In this document: in pieces, positions 18,316 through 27,798 of the stretch | How the letters are laid out: each line of letters begins with the position of its first letter | Position numbering within the stretch: the stretch's first letter is position 1 | Assembly (NCBI RefSeq): GCF_900176275.1 | Contig: NZ_FWXD01000006.1 | Span: 111,610 to 175,609 of the forward strand | Origin: Andreprevotia lacus DSM 23236 | Lineage (GTDB): Bacteria; Pseudomonadota; Gammaproteobacteria; Burkholderiales; Chitinibacteraceae | Length of the DNA stretch: 64,000 nucleotides | Reading direction: 5' to 3' | Translations under genes and position numbers: made by a program | Notes under the pieces: generated by a model | The model's database searches: none | Told to the model about the DNA's origin: nothing | What the model saw: the letters and a program-made list of their open reading frames with translations, nothing else

Positions 18316-18891
18316 ATGAGTATCAAGAGCGACCGCTGGATACGCCGCATGGCAGAGCAACACGGCATGATCGAACCGTTCGAGCCGGGCCAGGTGCGTT
18401 ACGTGAACGAGCAGAAGATTGTCTCTTATGGCACATCCAGCTACGGCTACGACATTCGCTGCGCGGACGAATTCAAGGTTTTCACCAACCTCAATTCGAC
18501 CATTGTCGACCCGAAGAACTTCGATGAAAACAGCTTTGTCGATGTTTCCGGCAAGGGCTACTGCATCATTCCGCCCAACTCGTTCGCGCTGGCGCGCACG
18601 GTGGAGTACTTCCGCATTCCGCGCAATGCGCTGACGGTGTGTCTGGGCAAGTCCACCTATGCGCGCTGCGGCATCATCGTCAATGTGACGCCGTTCGAGC
18701 CGGAATGGGAAGGCTATGTGACGTTGGAATTTTCCAACACCACGCCGCTTCCGGCCAAAATTTACGCTAACGAAGGCGTGGCGCAGGTGCTGTTCTTCGA
18801 GGCGGACGAGGACGACGTCTGTGAAACCAGCTACCGCGACCGTGGTGGCAAGTATCAAGGCCAGGTGGGCGTGACACTGCCCAAAACCTGA
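18316..18891 (+). CDS. dcd: dCTP deaminase
   Basis: The 191-residue trimeric enzyme makes dUTP from dCTP, feeding dTMP synthesis. Signature stretches are [16 protein letters not shown], the catalytic region [15 protein letters not shown], and a C-terminal [11 protein letters not shown] lid. The start at 18316 matches the family N-terminus (MSIKSDRWI). The frame stays open far upstream through the divergent peroxiredoxin gene, which is chance. A TACAAT -10 candidate lies at 18278-18283. thyA, the next step in the pathway, lies at the far end of the window. Confidence 0.97.
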   Translation: MSIKSDRWIRRMAEQHGMIEPFEPGQVRYVNEQKIVSYGTSSYGYDIRCADEFKVFTNLNSTIVDPKNFDENSFVDVSGKGYCIIPPNSFALARTVEYFRIPRNALTVCLGKSTYARCGIIVNVTPFEPEWEGYVTLEFSNTTPLPAKIYANEGVAQVLFFEADEDDVCETSYRDRGGKYQGQVGVTLPKT

Positions 18892-18910
18892 TGATTCCGC
18901 CAGCGAGAAG

Positions 18911-18933
18911 AAAGGCCGCTTTTGCGGCCTTTC
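18911..18933. terminator. Bidirectional terminator after dcd
   Basis: A 9-bp stem (AAAGGCCGC / GCGGCCTTT) with a TTTT loop has T-rich ends on both strands. It serves dcd on plus and the RDD gene on minus. Confidence 0.85.
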
Positions 18934-18949
18934 TTGTGGCCCGGCAGGA

Positions 18950-19450
18950 TCAGGCGCTCTTGATGACTTTGGTGCCGGCGATCAAATCGTGCAGGCAGCG
19001 ACGATCCTCGCGGAAAATGAAACATACATCCACCAGCCCCAGCAGATTGCCGACAAAGGGCACCAACCTGATCAGGAATACGGGCAAGTAACGTTTGACC
19101 AGCAGGGTGAGCAGCGACGGCTTTGCGCCATCCGTGGTGACGATAGCGATTTTTAGCAGCTTTTTGCCGATGGTCTGGCCGTTTTTATGCAAAAAATAAG
19201 TATGCACCAGTAGAAAACTGGCTAGCCCCCAAGCCATGCCCTTGACTGCGAAGAAGTAGTCGACCTGCCCACCATGGCTGAGTACCTCGAAAAAGCCAGT
19301 CATGGCCCAGAACGGCACTGCCAGTACGATGGCAATCAACCCATCGATGAATGAGGCGCCGAAGCGCTGGCCAAGCGTTGCCAGCTCGCCAACGAGTTGC
19401 GGTTGATTCAGGTCGGCTGCCGTTGCGGCATAGGGATTGGGCGAGGTCAT
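18950..19450 (-). CDS. RDD family membrane protein
   Basis: The 166-residue protein has three to four hydrophobic helices. The family signature is RFGASFIDGLIAIVL (Arg-Asp pair), then GQTIGKKLLKIAIV, and a C-terminal DVCFIFREDRRCLHDLIAGTKVI. RDD proteins are inner-membrane proteins of mostly unknown function, some linked to ion transport. The start at 19450 has CAGGAG at good spacing. It is divergent from the aldo/keto reductase gene. Confidence 0.87.
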   Translation of the reverse strand: MTSPNPYAATAADLNQPQLVGELATLGQRFGASFIDGLIAIVLAVPFWAMTGFFEVLSHGGQVDYFFAVKGMAWGLASFLLVHTYFLHKNGQTIGKKLLKIAIVTTDGAKPSLLTLLVKRYLPVFLIRLVPFVGNLLGLVDVCFIFREDRRCLHDLIAGTKVIKSA

Positions 19451-19598
19451 CGTGTCTCCTGTAAATAAATTTGTCAGATTGATGAAAAAGACAGGCAAGA
19501 CAATGATAGGGCACCGCTGATCTGCAGGGAACACCCTAAGGGCAAAGTCGTGCGGCCGGAGTAAAGTAGCGGTTTGCCGATTTTGCCCGGGAGTATCC

Positions 19599-20642
19599 AT
19601 GAGCTACGTTGCCGCACCTGATCGTTACGAATCCATGCAGTACCGCTTTTGCGGCAAGAGCGGCCTGCAGCTGCCGCTGCTCTCGCTGGGCATGTGGCAC
19701 AACTTTGGCGATACGGTGCCGCTGGCGCGACAGCGCGAGATGCTGCACACCGCGTTTGATCTGGGCATTACCCATTTCGATCTCGCCAACAACTACGGGG
19801 TACCGTTTGGCAGTGCCGAGGCCAACTTTGGCCGCATCCTTGCTACTGATTTCAAGCCCTACCGCGATGAGCTGATCATCTCGACCAAGGCTGGCTGGGA
19901 CATGTGGCCGGGGCCGTACGGGCAGGGCGGTGGCTCGCGCAAATATGTACTGGCCAGCCTGGATCAGAGCCTGCAGCGGCTGGGCCTCGATTACGTCGAC
20001 ATTTTCTATTCGCACCGCTTTGACCCGGATACGCCGCTGGAAGAAACCGCCGGCGCGCTGGCCACTGCCGTGCAGCAGGGCAAGGCGCTGTATGTGGGTA
20101 TTTCGTCCTATTCGCCGGGCAAAACGCGCGAAATGATCGCGCTGCTGCGCGAATACAAGGTGCCACTGCTGATTCACCAGCCGTCCTACAACATGCTCAA
20201 TCGCTGGATTGAGGGCGAGTTGCTGGGTACGCTGGAACAGCAGGGCGTGGGGTGCATCACCTTTACCGCGCTGGCGCAGGGTCTGCTGTCGGACAAGTAT
20301 CTGGCCGGCATTCCGGCCAGCGCCCGCATCAACCAGCCAGGTGGCGGTTCGCTGCAGAAAAGCCACCTCAACGACGACAACATTGCCCGCGTGCGTGCGC
20401 TGAACCAGATTGCACAACGCCGTGGCCAGACGCTGGCGCAAATGGCGCTGGCCTGGGTGTTGCGCAACCCAAGCGTGACCACCACGCTGATCGGCGCCAG
20501 CAGCGCCGAGCAAATCCGAGAGAACGTGGCCGCGCTGCAGAACCTGCACTTTTCTGCCGAAGAGCTGCATGAAATCGACCAGTACGCGGTCGAAGCCGGC
20601 ATCAACCTGTGGGAAAAACCGTCCACCGACCAGCACATCTGA
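19599..20642 (+). CDS. Aldo/keto reductase, YghZ/MgrA type
   Basis: The 347-residue NADPH-dependent reductase is a TIM barrel. The catalytic Asp and Tyr are in HFDLANNYG, the Lys is in [15 protein letters not shown] and the His is in [13 protein letters not shown]. The C-terminal part binds the cofactor ([16 protein letters not shown]). It resembles E. coli YghZ, which reduces L-glyceraldehyde 3-phosphate and methylglyoxal. It appears monocistronic, with its own terminator. Confidence 0.9.
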   Translation: MSYVAAPDRYESMQYRFCGKSGLQLPLLSLGMWHNFGDTVPLARQREMLHTAFDLGITHFDLANNYGVPFGSAEANFGRILATDFKPYRDELIISTKAGWDMWPGPYGQGGGSRKYVLASLDQSLQRLGLDYVDIFYSHRFDPDTPLEETAGALATAVQQGKALYVGISSYSPGKTREMIALLREYKVPLLIHQPSYNMLNRWIEGELLGTLEQQGVGCITFTALAQGLLSDKYLAGIPASARINQPGGGSLQKSHLNDDNIARVRALNQIAQRRGQTLAQMALAWVLRNPSVTTTLIGASSAEQIRENVAALQNLHFSAEELHEIDQYAVEAGINLWEKPSTDQHI

Positions 20643-20664
20643 TGGGCTGATCGAACGGAGCAGA

Positions 20665-20690
20665 ACGGGTGGCCTGTGCCACCCGTTTTT
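20665..20690 (+). terminator. Terminator after the aldo/keto reductase gene
   Basis: A 9-bp stem (ACGGGTGGC / GCCACCCGT) with a CTGT loop is followed by T5. Confidence 0.85.
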
Positions 20691-20725
20691 GCTGGGCAGG
20701 CCCCATCCTGCCTTGGCCGCTCTGA

Positions 20726-20731
20726 TAGAAT
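20726..20731 (+). promoter_or_regulatory. Candidate -10 element of cysS
   Basis: TAGAAT followed by GGCGG lies 41 bases before the cysS ATG. No matching -35 box is visible at standard spacing. Confidence 0.5.
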
Positions 20732-20772
20732 GGCGGTTTGTTTGCCGACTGATCCCGCGAGATCCATTCCCG

Positions 20773-22146
20773 ATGCTGACGCTGCACAACACGCTCACCC
20801 GCAAGAAAGAAGTTTTCCAACCCATCGAGCCGGGCAAGATCCGTCTCTATGTTTGCGGCATGACGGTGTACGACTTCTGTCACATTGGCCACGCGCGCAT
20901 GGTGACGGCATTCGACGTGATCTATCGCTGGCTGTTGCAGTCGGGTTACGACGTGACTTTCGTGCGCAACATTACCGATATCGACGACAAGATCATCAAG
21001 CGCGCTGCCGAGAATGGCGAGGGTATTGATGCGCTGACCAATCGCTATATCGATGCGATGAACGCGGACTTCGTGCAGCTCAACCTGCTCAAGCCTACGC
21101 ACGAGCCTCGCGCCACTGCGCATGTGGGCGGCATGGTCACGCTGATCGAGCAGCTGATTGCCAAGGGCCGTGCCTATGCGGCCGACAATGGCGACGTGTA
21201 TTACGCCGTGCATGCCTTCCCCGGCTACGGCAAGCTGTCGGGCAAGTCGCTGGATGATCTGCGTGCCGGCGAGCGCGTCAGCGTGGACGTGTACAAGCGC
21301 GATCCGCTCGACTTCGTGCTGTGGAAATCGGCCAAGCCGGGCGAGCCGTCCTGGCCGTCGCCGTGGGGCGAGGGGCGCCCGGGCTGGCATATCGAGTGCT
21401 CGGTGATGAGCGAGCACCATCTGGGCAGCCATTTCGACATACACGGCGGTGGCGAGGATCTGCAATTCCCGCACCACGAGAACGAAATCGCCCAGTCCGA
21501 AGGCGCGCACGACCATGCCTACGTGAACTACTGGCTGCACAATGGTTTCATCCAGGTGGATGGCGAGAAGATGAGCAAGTCGCTCGGCAACTTCTTCACC
21601 ATCCGCGACGTGCTGCAGCACTTCGAGGGCGAGGTGATCCGCTTCTTCATCCTGCGCAGTCACTACCGCAGCCCGGTCAACTTTGCCGACAGCCTGCTCA
21701 ATGAGGCCCGCCAGGGGCTGACGCGCTTGTACACCGCCTTGCGCGGCCTTGAACTGGCGCCCGACCAGGGCATCAAGTGGGATGAGCCGCATGCGGCACG
21801 CTTCAAGGCGGCGATGGATGATGACTTCGGTACGTCCGAAGCCGTGGCCATCCTGTTCGAGCTGGCAGGTGAGGTGAACAAGACGCGCGACCCCAAGCTG
21901 GGCCGCACGCTCAAGCAGCTGGCCAGCGTGCTGGGCCTGCTGGAAAAAGACCCGGAAGCCTTCCTGCAGGGCGGGGTGAACGAAGGTGACTGGACTGCTG
22001 AACGCATCGAGGCTGCCATTGCCGCGCGCAAGGCTGCACGTGCAGGCAAAAACTTTGCCGAATCTGACCGCATCCGCGACGAGCTGACCGCGGCCGGCAT
22101 CGTGCTGGAAGACAGCGCGGCTGGCACGACCTGGCGCAGAAGCTGA
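20773..22146 (+). CDS. cysS: Cysteinyl-tRNA synthetase
   Basis: The 457-residue class I synthetase charges tRNA-Cys. Visible motifs are the zinc-site region [18 protein letters not shown], containing HIGH, the zinc-binding GWHIECSVM and [18 protein letters not shown], and KMSKSLGNF. The start at 20773 gives the normal N-terminus; the longer upstream frame runs into the preceding gene. There is a terminator right after the stop. Confidence 0.98.
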   Translation: MLTLHNTLTRKKEVFQPIEPGKIRLYVCGMTVYDFCHIGHARMVTAFDVIYRWLLQSGYDVTFVRNITDIDDKIIKRAAENGEGIDALTNRYIDAMNADFVQLNLLKPTHEPRATAHVGGMVTLIEQLIAKGRAYAADNGDVYYAVHAFPGYGKLSGKSLDDLRAGERVSVDVYKRDPLDFVLWKSAKPGEPSWPSPWGEGRPGWHIECSVMSEHHLGSHFDIHGGGEDLQFPHHENEIAQSEGAHDHAYVNYWLHNGFIQVDGEKMSKSLGNFFTIRDVLQHFEGEVIRFFILRSHYRSPVNFADSLLNEARQGLTRLYTALRGLELAPDQGIKWDEPHAARFKAAMDDDFGTSEAVAILFELAGEVNKTRDPKLGRTLKQLASVLGLLEKDPEAFLQGGVNEGDWTAERIEAAIAARKAARAGKNFAESDRIRDELTAAGIVLEDSAAGTTWRRS

Positions 22147-22172
22147 CTGCAGCCCGCTTGAGCAGGCCCATG

Positions 22173-22200
22173 AAAAAGACCGCAAATTGCGGTCTTTTTT
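22173..22200 (+). terminator. Terminator after cysS
   Basis: A long A/T-flanked stem (AAAAAGACCGCAA / TTGCGGTCTTTTT) ends in a run of T. Confidence 0.85.
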
Positions 22201-22332
22201 GTATGCAACGCCTTGGTGCATGCGGGCTGGCGGCGGGTTGCCGCCATGATTGCCGCCGCACGTACATTTAGTAAGGCTTGCCCTGCTGATTAGCGGTGCG
22301 GGCGACTATAGTATGTCGATGGAGGCGCAGAA

Positions 22333-24657
22333 TTGACCACGTTGAACAACCGTTTCGAAGTCAGGAAAACGCTGGGGCAGGGTGCGCAGGGTACGGTGTA
22401 CCTGGGGCACGACTTACAGCTGGACCGACCTGTTGCGCTCAAGGCACTCAAACCGAATAGCGGTGTGCTGGGCAGCGACGAGATACGGCTGTCCAGCCGG
22501 CTACAGCACCCGAATATCGTCACGCTTTACGACGCATTCCCGGGCGAAAGCCAGCCCTGGCTGGTATTCGAGTTCGTCGATGGAGAAACGCTGGCGCAGC
22601 GCCTGAAGCGCGATGGTGCCATGCCACCGGTGAAGGCGGTGGAAACCATGATCGCCGTGCTGGACGGTGTGTCCTATGCGCACGAGCACGGCGTATTGCA
22701 CCGCGACATCAAGCCGCAGAACATCATGCTTGATGCGCAAAACCGGCCGCGCATCACCGATTTCGGCATTGCCGTACAACGCGGCAGCGAGGCCGCCAGC
22801 CAGATGGCCGGCACGGTGGGCTATATGGCGCCGGAAATGCTGAAAAACCTGCCGGTGGATACCCAGGCCGATATTTTCGCCGTCGGCATGACGCTCTATC
22901 AATGCCTGACCGGCAAGATGGCTGCTACTGGGGAGTCGGTCTACGCCATCCTGCACCGCGTGGCCAACGAACCCTTCGTGCCCCCGTCCAGCATCCAGAG
23001 TGGCATTGATGAAAAGCTCGACCATCTGGTGATGGTGGCGCTGTTCAAGGATCCGAAAGAGCGCTACGCCGATGCGGCTGCAATGGCCACCGCGCTGCGC
23101 GAGTGGCTGGGCACGCAGTCCGGCAAAAGTGAAGATGGCAGTAGTCCCGGCAAGAGCACCATCGATTTCCTGCTGCGGCGCATGCGCCATACCGAGGATT
23201 TTCCGGCACTGTCGCAAGCCATCAGCGCCATCAACCAGATCAACGAAAGCGATACCGAGCGGTTGCAGGTGCTGTCGGATGTGGTGCTGAATGATTTTTC
23301 GCTCACCAACAAGCTGCTGCGCATTGTTAATTCGGCGACCTACAGCCAGTTTGGCGGCACTATCAGCACCATCTCGCGTGCCATTGTCATCCTGGGCTTC
23401 GATACCATCCGCAATCTGGCCATCACCTTGCTGCTGTTCGAGCACATGCACAACAAGGACCAGGCCGAAACCTTGCGCGATGCCACGCTGCAATCGTTTT
23501 TCGGCGGCGTGCTGGCGCGCGAGCTGGGCCGCAAGAGTGGTGCGCGCGACATCGAGGAAACGCTCATCTGCGGCATGTTCAACCATTTGGGCAAGCTGCT
23601 GACCATCTACTACTTCCACGAAGAAAGCGTGCAGATCGACCGGCGCGTGCAGCAGGGCGCGACCGAACAGCAGGCGGCCATTGCGGTGCTGGGGCTGGAC
23701 TATGCCGAGCTGGGCATCGGGGTGACGCGGCACTGGGGTTTTCCGGATCGCATCGTCAACAGCATGCACGCTTTGCCCGAGGGCGTGGTGAAGTCGCCGC
23801 AAAACCAGATGGACAGGCTGAAGCTTTATGCCAACCTCAGTGCGGAGCTGTTGCCGCTATTGTCACTGCCGCCCAAGGGGCTGTATCGGGGGGTGGCAAA
23901 GCTTGCCGACCGCTATGGCACGGCCAGCGGCATGTCCGAGCGCCAACTGGCCGAGATGCTGGAATCGACGCGTGATCTGTTTTTGTCGCACCTGAGCGAT
24001 CTGGGTATTGACCATCGCGGCAGTGATTTCATTCGTGATCTGCGCAAGATGGGCAAGGCGGCCACGCCGGGTGAAGAGACCGAGGCCGATACGCTGGACG
24101 GCGCACGGCTGGAAACCGAACTGGCCGCCAGTGCGCAAGCAACAGCGTTGCTTGCTGCGGGTATCCAGGACATCACCAACACGCTTGTATCCTCGTTCAA
24201 GCTTAACGACCTGCTGCGCATGATTCTGGAAACCATGTATCGCGGCATGGGTTTCGAGCGCGTGCTGTTGTGCACACGTGACCCCAAGAGCAATGCGCTG
24301 GTCGGGCGCTTTGGTTTCGGGCCGGACATCAGCGAGATACTGCCGGGTTTTTCCATCGAAACCGGCAAGGTCAACGATGTATTCCAGGTAGCGCTGCAAC
24401 GCAATGCCGATATCCTGATCGAGGACATCGATGCGGACAGCATCTGCGAGCGCGTGCCGGTGTGGTATCGCCGGCTGGTGCCGGCGCAGACTTTCATCGT
24501 GCTGCCGCTGGTGCTCGACAAGCGCGTGATCGGCATGTTCTACGCCGACCGCGCCAAGGCGGGCAGCCTGAAAATCGGCAACGACGAGCTCAACCTGCTC
24601 AAGACCCTGCGCAATCAGGGTTTGCTGGCCATCCGGCAGAAGCAATCTGGCGGTTGA
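22333..24657 (+). CDS. Ser/Thr protein kinase-HDOD-GAF fusion protein
   Basis: The 774-residue protein has three parts. Residues 6-265 are a PknB-type kinase with every catalytic motif (GQGAQGTVY, VALKAL, HRDIKPQN, DFGIAV, MAPE), so it should be active. Residues about 285-480 form an HDOD domain (FPALSQAISAINQI, SLTNKLLRIVNSATY). Residues about 606-770 form a GAF domain. No membrane helix is seen, so it is probably cytoplasmic. The TTG start is supported by GGAGG seven bases upstream and a short frame ending across it. Ligand and targets are unknown. It is monocistronic. Confidence 0.88.
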   Translation: MTTLNNRFEVRKTLGQGAQGTVYLGHDLQLDRPVALKALKPNSGVLGSDEIRLSSRLQHPNIVTLYDAFPGESQPWLVFEFVDGETLAQRLKRDGAMPPVKAVETMIAVLDGVSYAHEHGVLHRDIKPQNIMLDAQNRPRITDFGIAVQRGSEAASQMAGTVGYMAPEMLKNLPVDTQADIFAVGMTLYQCLTGKMAATGESVYAILHRVANEPFVPPSSIQSGIDEKLDHLVMVALFKDPKERYADAAAMATALREWLGTQSGKSEDGSSPGKSTIDFLLRRMRHTEDFPALSQAISAINQINESDTERLQVLSDVVLNDFSLTNKLLRIVNSATYSQFGGTISTISRAIVILGFDTIRNLAITLLLFEHMHNKDQAETLRDATLQSFFGGVLARELGRKSGARDIEETLICGMFNHLGKLLTIYYFHEESVQIDRRVQQGATEQQAAIAVLGLDYAELGIGVTRHWGFPDRIVNSMHALPEGVVKSPQNQMDRLKLYANLSAELLPLLSLPPKGLYRGVAKLADRYGTASGMSERQLAEMLESTRDLFLSHLSDLGIDHRGSDFIRDLRKMGKAATPGEETEADTLDGARLETELAASAQATALLAAGIQDITNTLVSSFKLNDLLRMILETMYRGMGFERVLLCTRDPKSNALVGRFGFGPDISEILPGFSIETGKVNDVFQVALQRNADILIEDIDADSICERVPVWYRRLVPAQTFIVLPLVLDKRVIGMFYADRAKAGSLKIGNDELNLLKTLRNQGLLAIRQKQSGG

Positions 24658-24678
24658 GCGTCGCCAGTCTCCTTTCTT

Positions 24679-25557
24679 TTATTCCGTGAACGCGATGCGC
24701 GCAAACTCGCCTATTGCATGGGCGAGCTGTGCTGCTGCCCGCGTTTGCTGTGCCCAGTGATGCCAGAACAGCGGCACGAGCTGGGCTGGGCCGAGTACCC
24801 CCAGCTGGCCACCTGCCAGTGCTGCTTGTACTTGCGGCGCAGGGGCCAGCACATAAGCGGCTCCGGCAAGGGCGGCCGCGAAGAGCGCATTGGAATCAGG
24901 GATGGTGTGACAAGGGTAACTGCCCTCAGCCAGGCTGAATTGCTCACGCAACCAGCGACGGTGCAGACTGTCGCGATGGCCGAATACGGCGGCCGGGGCT
25001 TGGGTCAGTGTCTGCGTGCTCAGGCCATCTGCAAACCATCGGGCAGCAAATTCCGGCGTGGCAACCGGCAGATAACCGAGCGTGCCCAGCGGCATCACGC
25101 CACAGCCCGCCACCGGCTGGGACTGCGTGGCAATGCAGCCGAGGACCGCGCCGCTGCGCAGCAGATCCAGGGTATAGGCTTCGTCATCGACCACGCAATC
25201 GAGCAGCAATCGCGCTTGCGCAAGCACCGGTGCGATGGCCGCAATCAGGCCGACGGCCAGGCTGTCGGCATTCACGCCGATGGGTAGCGTACTCCAGTGC
25301 GTATCGTTGCTGGCTTGCTCGGCATGCAGGGCGGCCTCCAGCTGGCGCACCTGTCGCACATGCGCCAGCAGCCGCTCGCCGGCTGCCGTGGGGCACACCG
25401 GATCACGTGCCAGCAGCACGCAGCCGTGGCGTTCTTCCAGCTGGCGTATGCGTTGCGATACGGCGGACTGAGTGAGGTTGAGGCGGCGTGCCGCGCCTTC
25501 GAAACTGCCGGCAACGGCCACCATTTCCAGCGCCTCAAGCAATTTGTAATCAAGCAT
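24679..25557 (-). CDS. argP: LysR-family regulator ArgP (IciA)
   Basis: The 292-residue LysR regulator has an N-terminal winged helix (LNLTQSAVSQRIRQLEERHG) and a substrate-binding domain of about 200 residues with the ArgP pattern VGVNADSLA-like and DSNALFAAALAGAAYVLAP. ArgP responds to lysine and arginine and controls the argO exporter and lysine genes in E. coli. The start at 25557 gives the family N-terminus. No argO is next to it, but lysA lies within 1 kb. Confidence 0.85.
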   Translation of the reverse strand: MLDYKLLEALEMVAVAGSFEGAARRLNLTQSAVSQRIRQLEERHGCVLLARDPVCPTAAGERLLAHVRQVRQLEAALHAEQASNDTHWSTLPIGVNADSLAVGLIAAIAPVLAQARLLLDCVVDDEAYTLDLLRSGAVLGCIATQSQPVAGCGVMPLGTLGYLPVATPEFAARWFADGLSTQTLTQAPAAVFGHRDSLHRRWLREQFSLAEGSYPCHTIPDSNALFAAALAGAAYVLAPAPQVQAALAGGQLGVLGPAQLVPLFWHHWAQQTRAAAQLAHAIGEFARIAFTE

Positions 25558-25671
25558 GGACAGGATAGCGGGGCACAATGCTCCTGTTTTACCATGCCCT
25601 TGCCGGTGGGGCGACTGGCATGTGCCGGATGCCGCTGCCGGGAGCATGCCCCGGCAGCAGGCGAGCCCCGT

Positions 25672-25908
25672 TTACTTCAGGTCGTCAATCGAGGCACCAA
25701 AGTTGATATGGTAGGCCGCGCCGTCCAGCACCAGTGCCGGCACTGACTTGACCCCGGCCTTGATTGCATCGGTCAGGCGCGATTTGTCGGTGCCCAGATG
25801 CACGGTTTCCAGTTTGTAGCGCTGCTGGTCGAGCGCCAGTGCGACGTTCTGTTCGGCATCGAGGCAAACCGGGCAACCGGCGTGGTAGAAAATGGCTTTG
25901 CTGCTCAT
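25672..25908 (-). CDS. Small thioredoxin-fold (glutaredoxin-like) protein
   Basis: The 78-residue protein has the redox motif GCPVC near residue 11 and a cis-Pro loop SVPALVLDG, which is a compact thioredoxin fold. It may act as a thiol reductase or disulfide carrier in the cytoplasm. The ATG at 25908 has GGAG upstream. It is divergent from an HxlR regulator. HxlR proteins often sense thiol or aldehyde stress and control a divergent gene, so this gene is a likely target. Confidence 0.8.
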   Translation of the reverse strand: MSSKAIFYHAGCPVCLDAEQNVALALDQQRYKLETVHLGTDKSRLTDAIKAGVKSVPALVLDGAAYHINFGASIDDLK

Positions 25909-25932
25909 GATGTGTCTCCAGAGTGGTTTGGG

Positions 25933-25945
25933 CCGCACCGTGCGG
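25933..25945. promoter_or_regulatory. Inverted repeat between the glutaredoxin-like and hxlR genes
   Basis: CCGCAC-C-GTGCGG is a perfect 6-bp inverted repeat in the divergent spacer. A direct repeat GGCACTT occurs at 25991 and 26010, about two helical turns apart. Either could be an operator for the HxlR protein; this is inference. Confidence 0.35.
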
Positions 25946-26027
25946 TGGGCACAGCGCCAATCTAGAGCCGCCCGGCGGGGCTGCACAGCGGGCACTTTTC
26001 GGTGGGGTAGGCACTTAAAGGGGTAAA

Positions 26028-26372
26028 TTGCCGTTGGACAAGGAAAAGAAAATTTCGTCGTCCACACGTCGTTCCGACTATCAGAAGCTGGAAGACGTGG
26101 TGGGCTGCAAATGGTCGGTGTCGGTGCTGCTGGGCATTGCCGCCGGCGTCAACCGGCCGGGCGCGCTGGAGCGCCATATCGACGGCATCTCCACCAAGGT
26201 CTTGAGCGAGCGCTTGCGCAAGCTCGAGGCCTACGGCCTGATCGACAAGGTCAGCTATCCCGAGGTGCCGCCGCGCACTGAATATCATCTGACCCCGGCC
26301 GGCGCGCGGCTGGTGGTCATCATCGGCCAGATTCATGCACTGGATGAGGCGCTGGCAGGCGAGGCTGATTAG
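26028..26372 (+). CDS. HxlR-family transcriptional regulator
   Basis: The 114-residue winged-helix protein has the HxlR pattern VVGCKWSVSVLLGIAAG with a conserved Cys, then LERHIDGISTKVLSERLRKLEAYGLI and PPRTEYHLTPAGARL. The Cys in VGCKW is the position used for redox sensing in YodB/HypR relatives. The TTG at 26028 is supported by AAAGGGG just upstream. It is probably autoregulated and controls the divergent thioredoxin-fold gene. Confidence 0.85.
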   Translation: MPLDKEKKISSSTRRSDYQKLEDVVGCKWSVSVLLGIAAGVNRPGALERHIDGISTKVLSERLRKLEAYGLIDKVSYPEVPPRTEYHLTPAGARLVVIIGQIHALDEALAGEAD

Positions 26373-26387
26373 CTGCGCTGATGGCGC

Positions 26388-26399
26388 ATCAATATTGAT
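26388..26399. promoter_or_regulatory. 12-bp palindrome upstream of lysA
   Basis: ATCAATATTGAT is a perfect palindrome. A possible sigma-70 promoter follows it: TTTACC at 26403-26408, a 17-base spacer and TCAAAT at 26426-26431. An operator role is inference. Confidence 0.35.
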
Positions 26400-26467
26400 T
26401 GTTTTACCGCAGGGCTGCCTTCTGTTCAAATGCCGGGCATTGAATGGATATTGCACAGGATAAAACC

Positions 26468-27703
26468 ATGAAGCCCGTGAACGGCCCGCAGCTTGTCGCC
26501 ATCGCCCGCCAGTACGGCACCCCTTGCTGGGTGTATGACACAGCGGTCATCCGCGAGCGCATTGCGCAGCTCAAGCAGTTCGATGTGATCCGCTTTGCGC
26601 AGAAAGCCAATTCCAACACCCACATCCTGCGCCTGATGCGTGAACAGGGCGTGAAGGTGGATTCGGTCTCGCTGGGCGAGATCGAGCGCGCACTGGTGGC
26701 TGGTTACACCACCGGCGGTGCGCATGCCGATATCGTGTTCACTGCCGATCTGCTCGACCATGCCACCCTGGCGCGCGTGGCCGAGCTGAAGGTGCCGGTG
26801 AATGCGGGCAGCCCGCAAATGCTGCAACAGCTGGGTGAAGTCAGCCCCGGCCACCCGGTATGGCTGCGCATCAACCCCGGCTTTGGTCACGGCCACAGCC
26901 AGAAGACCAATACCGGAGGCGAATCGAGCAAGCACGGTATCTGGCACGAGCAGCTGGCCGAAGCCTACGCGCTGATCGATCAATACAAGCTTGATCTGGT
27001 CGGCCTGCACATGCACATCGGCTCGGGTGTCGACTACACCCACCTTGCCAATGTCTGCGATTCCATGGTGGCGCAAGTGAAGGCATCGGGTCGTGATATC
27101 CGTGCCATTTCGGCAGGTGGTGGCTTGTCGATTCCGTATCGCGTTGGTGGCGAGCGCATCGATACCGCGCACTATTTCAGCCTGTGGGACAAGGCGCGCA
27201 AGGAAGTCGAAGCGCATCTGGGCCATCCGGTAACGCTGGAGATCGAACCGGGCCGCTTCCTGGTGGCCGAGTCGGGCAAGCTGGTGGCCGAAGTGCGTGC
27301 ACGCAAGGATGCGGGCAACAACCATTTCGTGCTGTGCGATGCCGGTTTCAACGACCTGATGCGCCCGGCCATGTATGGCAGCTATCACGAGGTGTCGGTG
27401 CTGGACGCCGCTGGTGCCGACAAGACGGCTGGCGTTCGTCCGACCGTGATCGCCGGCCCGCTGTGCGAATCGGGCGACGTGTTCACCCAGGAAGAGGGTG
27501 GCACGCTCACTCCGCGCGATCTGCCGGCTGCCGACGTCAGTGATTTCCTCGTATTCCACGATGGCGGCGCCTACGGCGCGAGCATGAGCAGCAACTACAA
27601 CACCCGTCCGCTGATTCCTGAGGTGCTGGTAGATGGTGAGCAGGCTCGCTTGATCCGCCGTCGTCAGACCGTGGCCGAATTACTGGCGCTGGAAAACGTC
27701 TGA
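26468..27703 (+). CDS. lysA: Diaminopimelate decarboxylase
   Basis: The 411-residue PLP enzyme makes L-lysine from meso-diaminopimelate, the last step of the pathway. It is close to the E. coli type: IRFAQKANSN with the PLP lysine at K46, HMHIGSGVDY, EIEPGRFLVA, GPLCESGDVF, GAYGASMSSNYN and the end LIRRRQTVAELLALE. The ATG at 26468 has AGGA eight bases upstream; the upstream ATG at 26444 lacks a ribosome-binding site. In E. coli lysA is divergent from lysR; here an HxlR gene precedes it. Confidence 0.96.
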   Translation: MKPVNGPQLVAIARQYGTPCWVYDTAVIRERIAQLKQFDVIRFAQKANSNTHILRLMREQGVKVDSVSLGEIERALVAGYTTGGAHADIVFTADLLDHATLARVAELKVPVNAGSPQMLQQLGEVSPGHPVWLRINPGFGHGHSQKTNTGGESSKHGIWHEQLAEAYALIDQYKLDLVGLHMHIGSGVDYTHLANVCDSMVAQVKASGRDIRAISAGGGLSIPYRVGGERIDTAHYFSLWDKARKEVEAHLGHPVTLEIEPGRFLVAESGKLVAEVRARKDAGNNHFVLCDAGFNDLMRPAMYGSYHEVSVLDAAGADKTAGVRPTVIAGPLCESGDVFTQEEGGTLTPRDLPAADVSDFLVFHDGGAYGASMSSNYNTRPLIPEVLVDGEQARLIRRRQTVAELLALENV

Positions 27704-27731
27704 TCTGCTGCCGTTTACGGCTGCTACACTG

Positions 27732-27758
27732 AAACCCGCCGCGCAACGGCGGGTTTTT
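27732..27758 (+). terminator. Terminator after lysA
   Basis: A 10-bp stem (AAACCCGCCG / CGGCGGGTTT) with a 5-base loop is followed by T's. Confidence 0.85.
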
Positions 27759-27798
27759 CATGCCCGCTATCCGCTCAGTTTTTGCCCAGGAGAACGCC

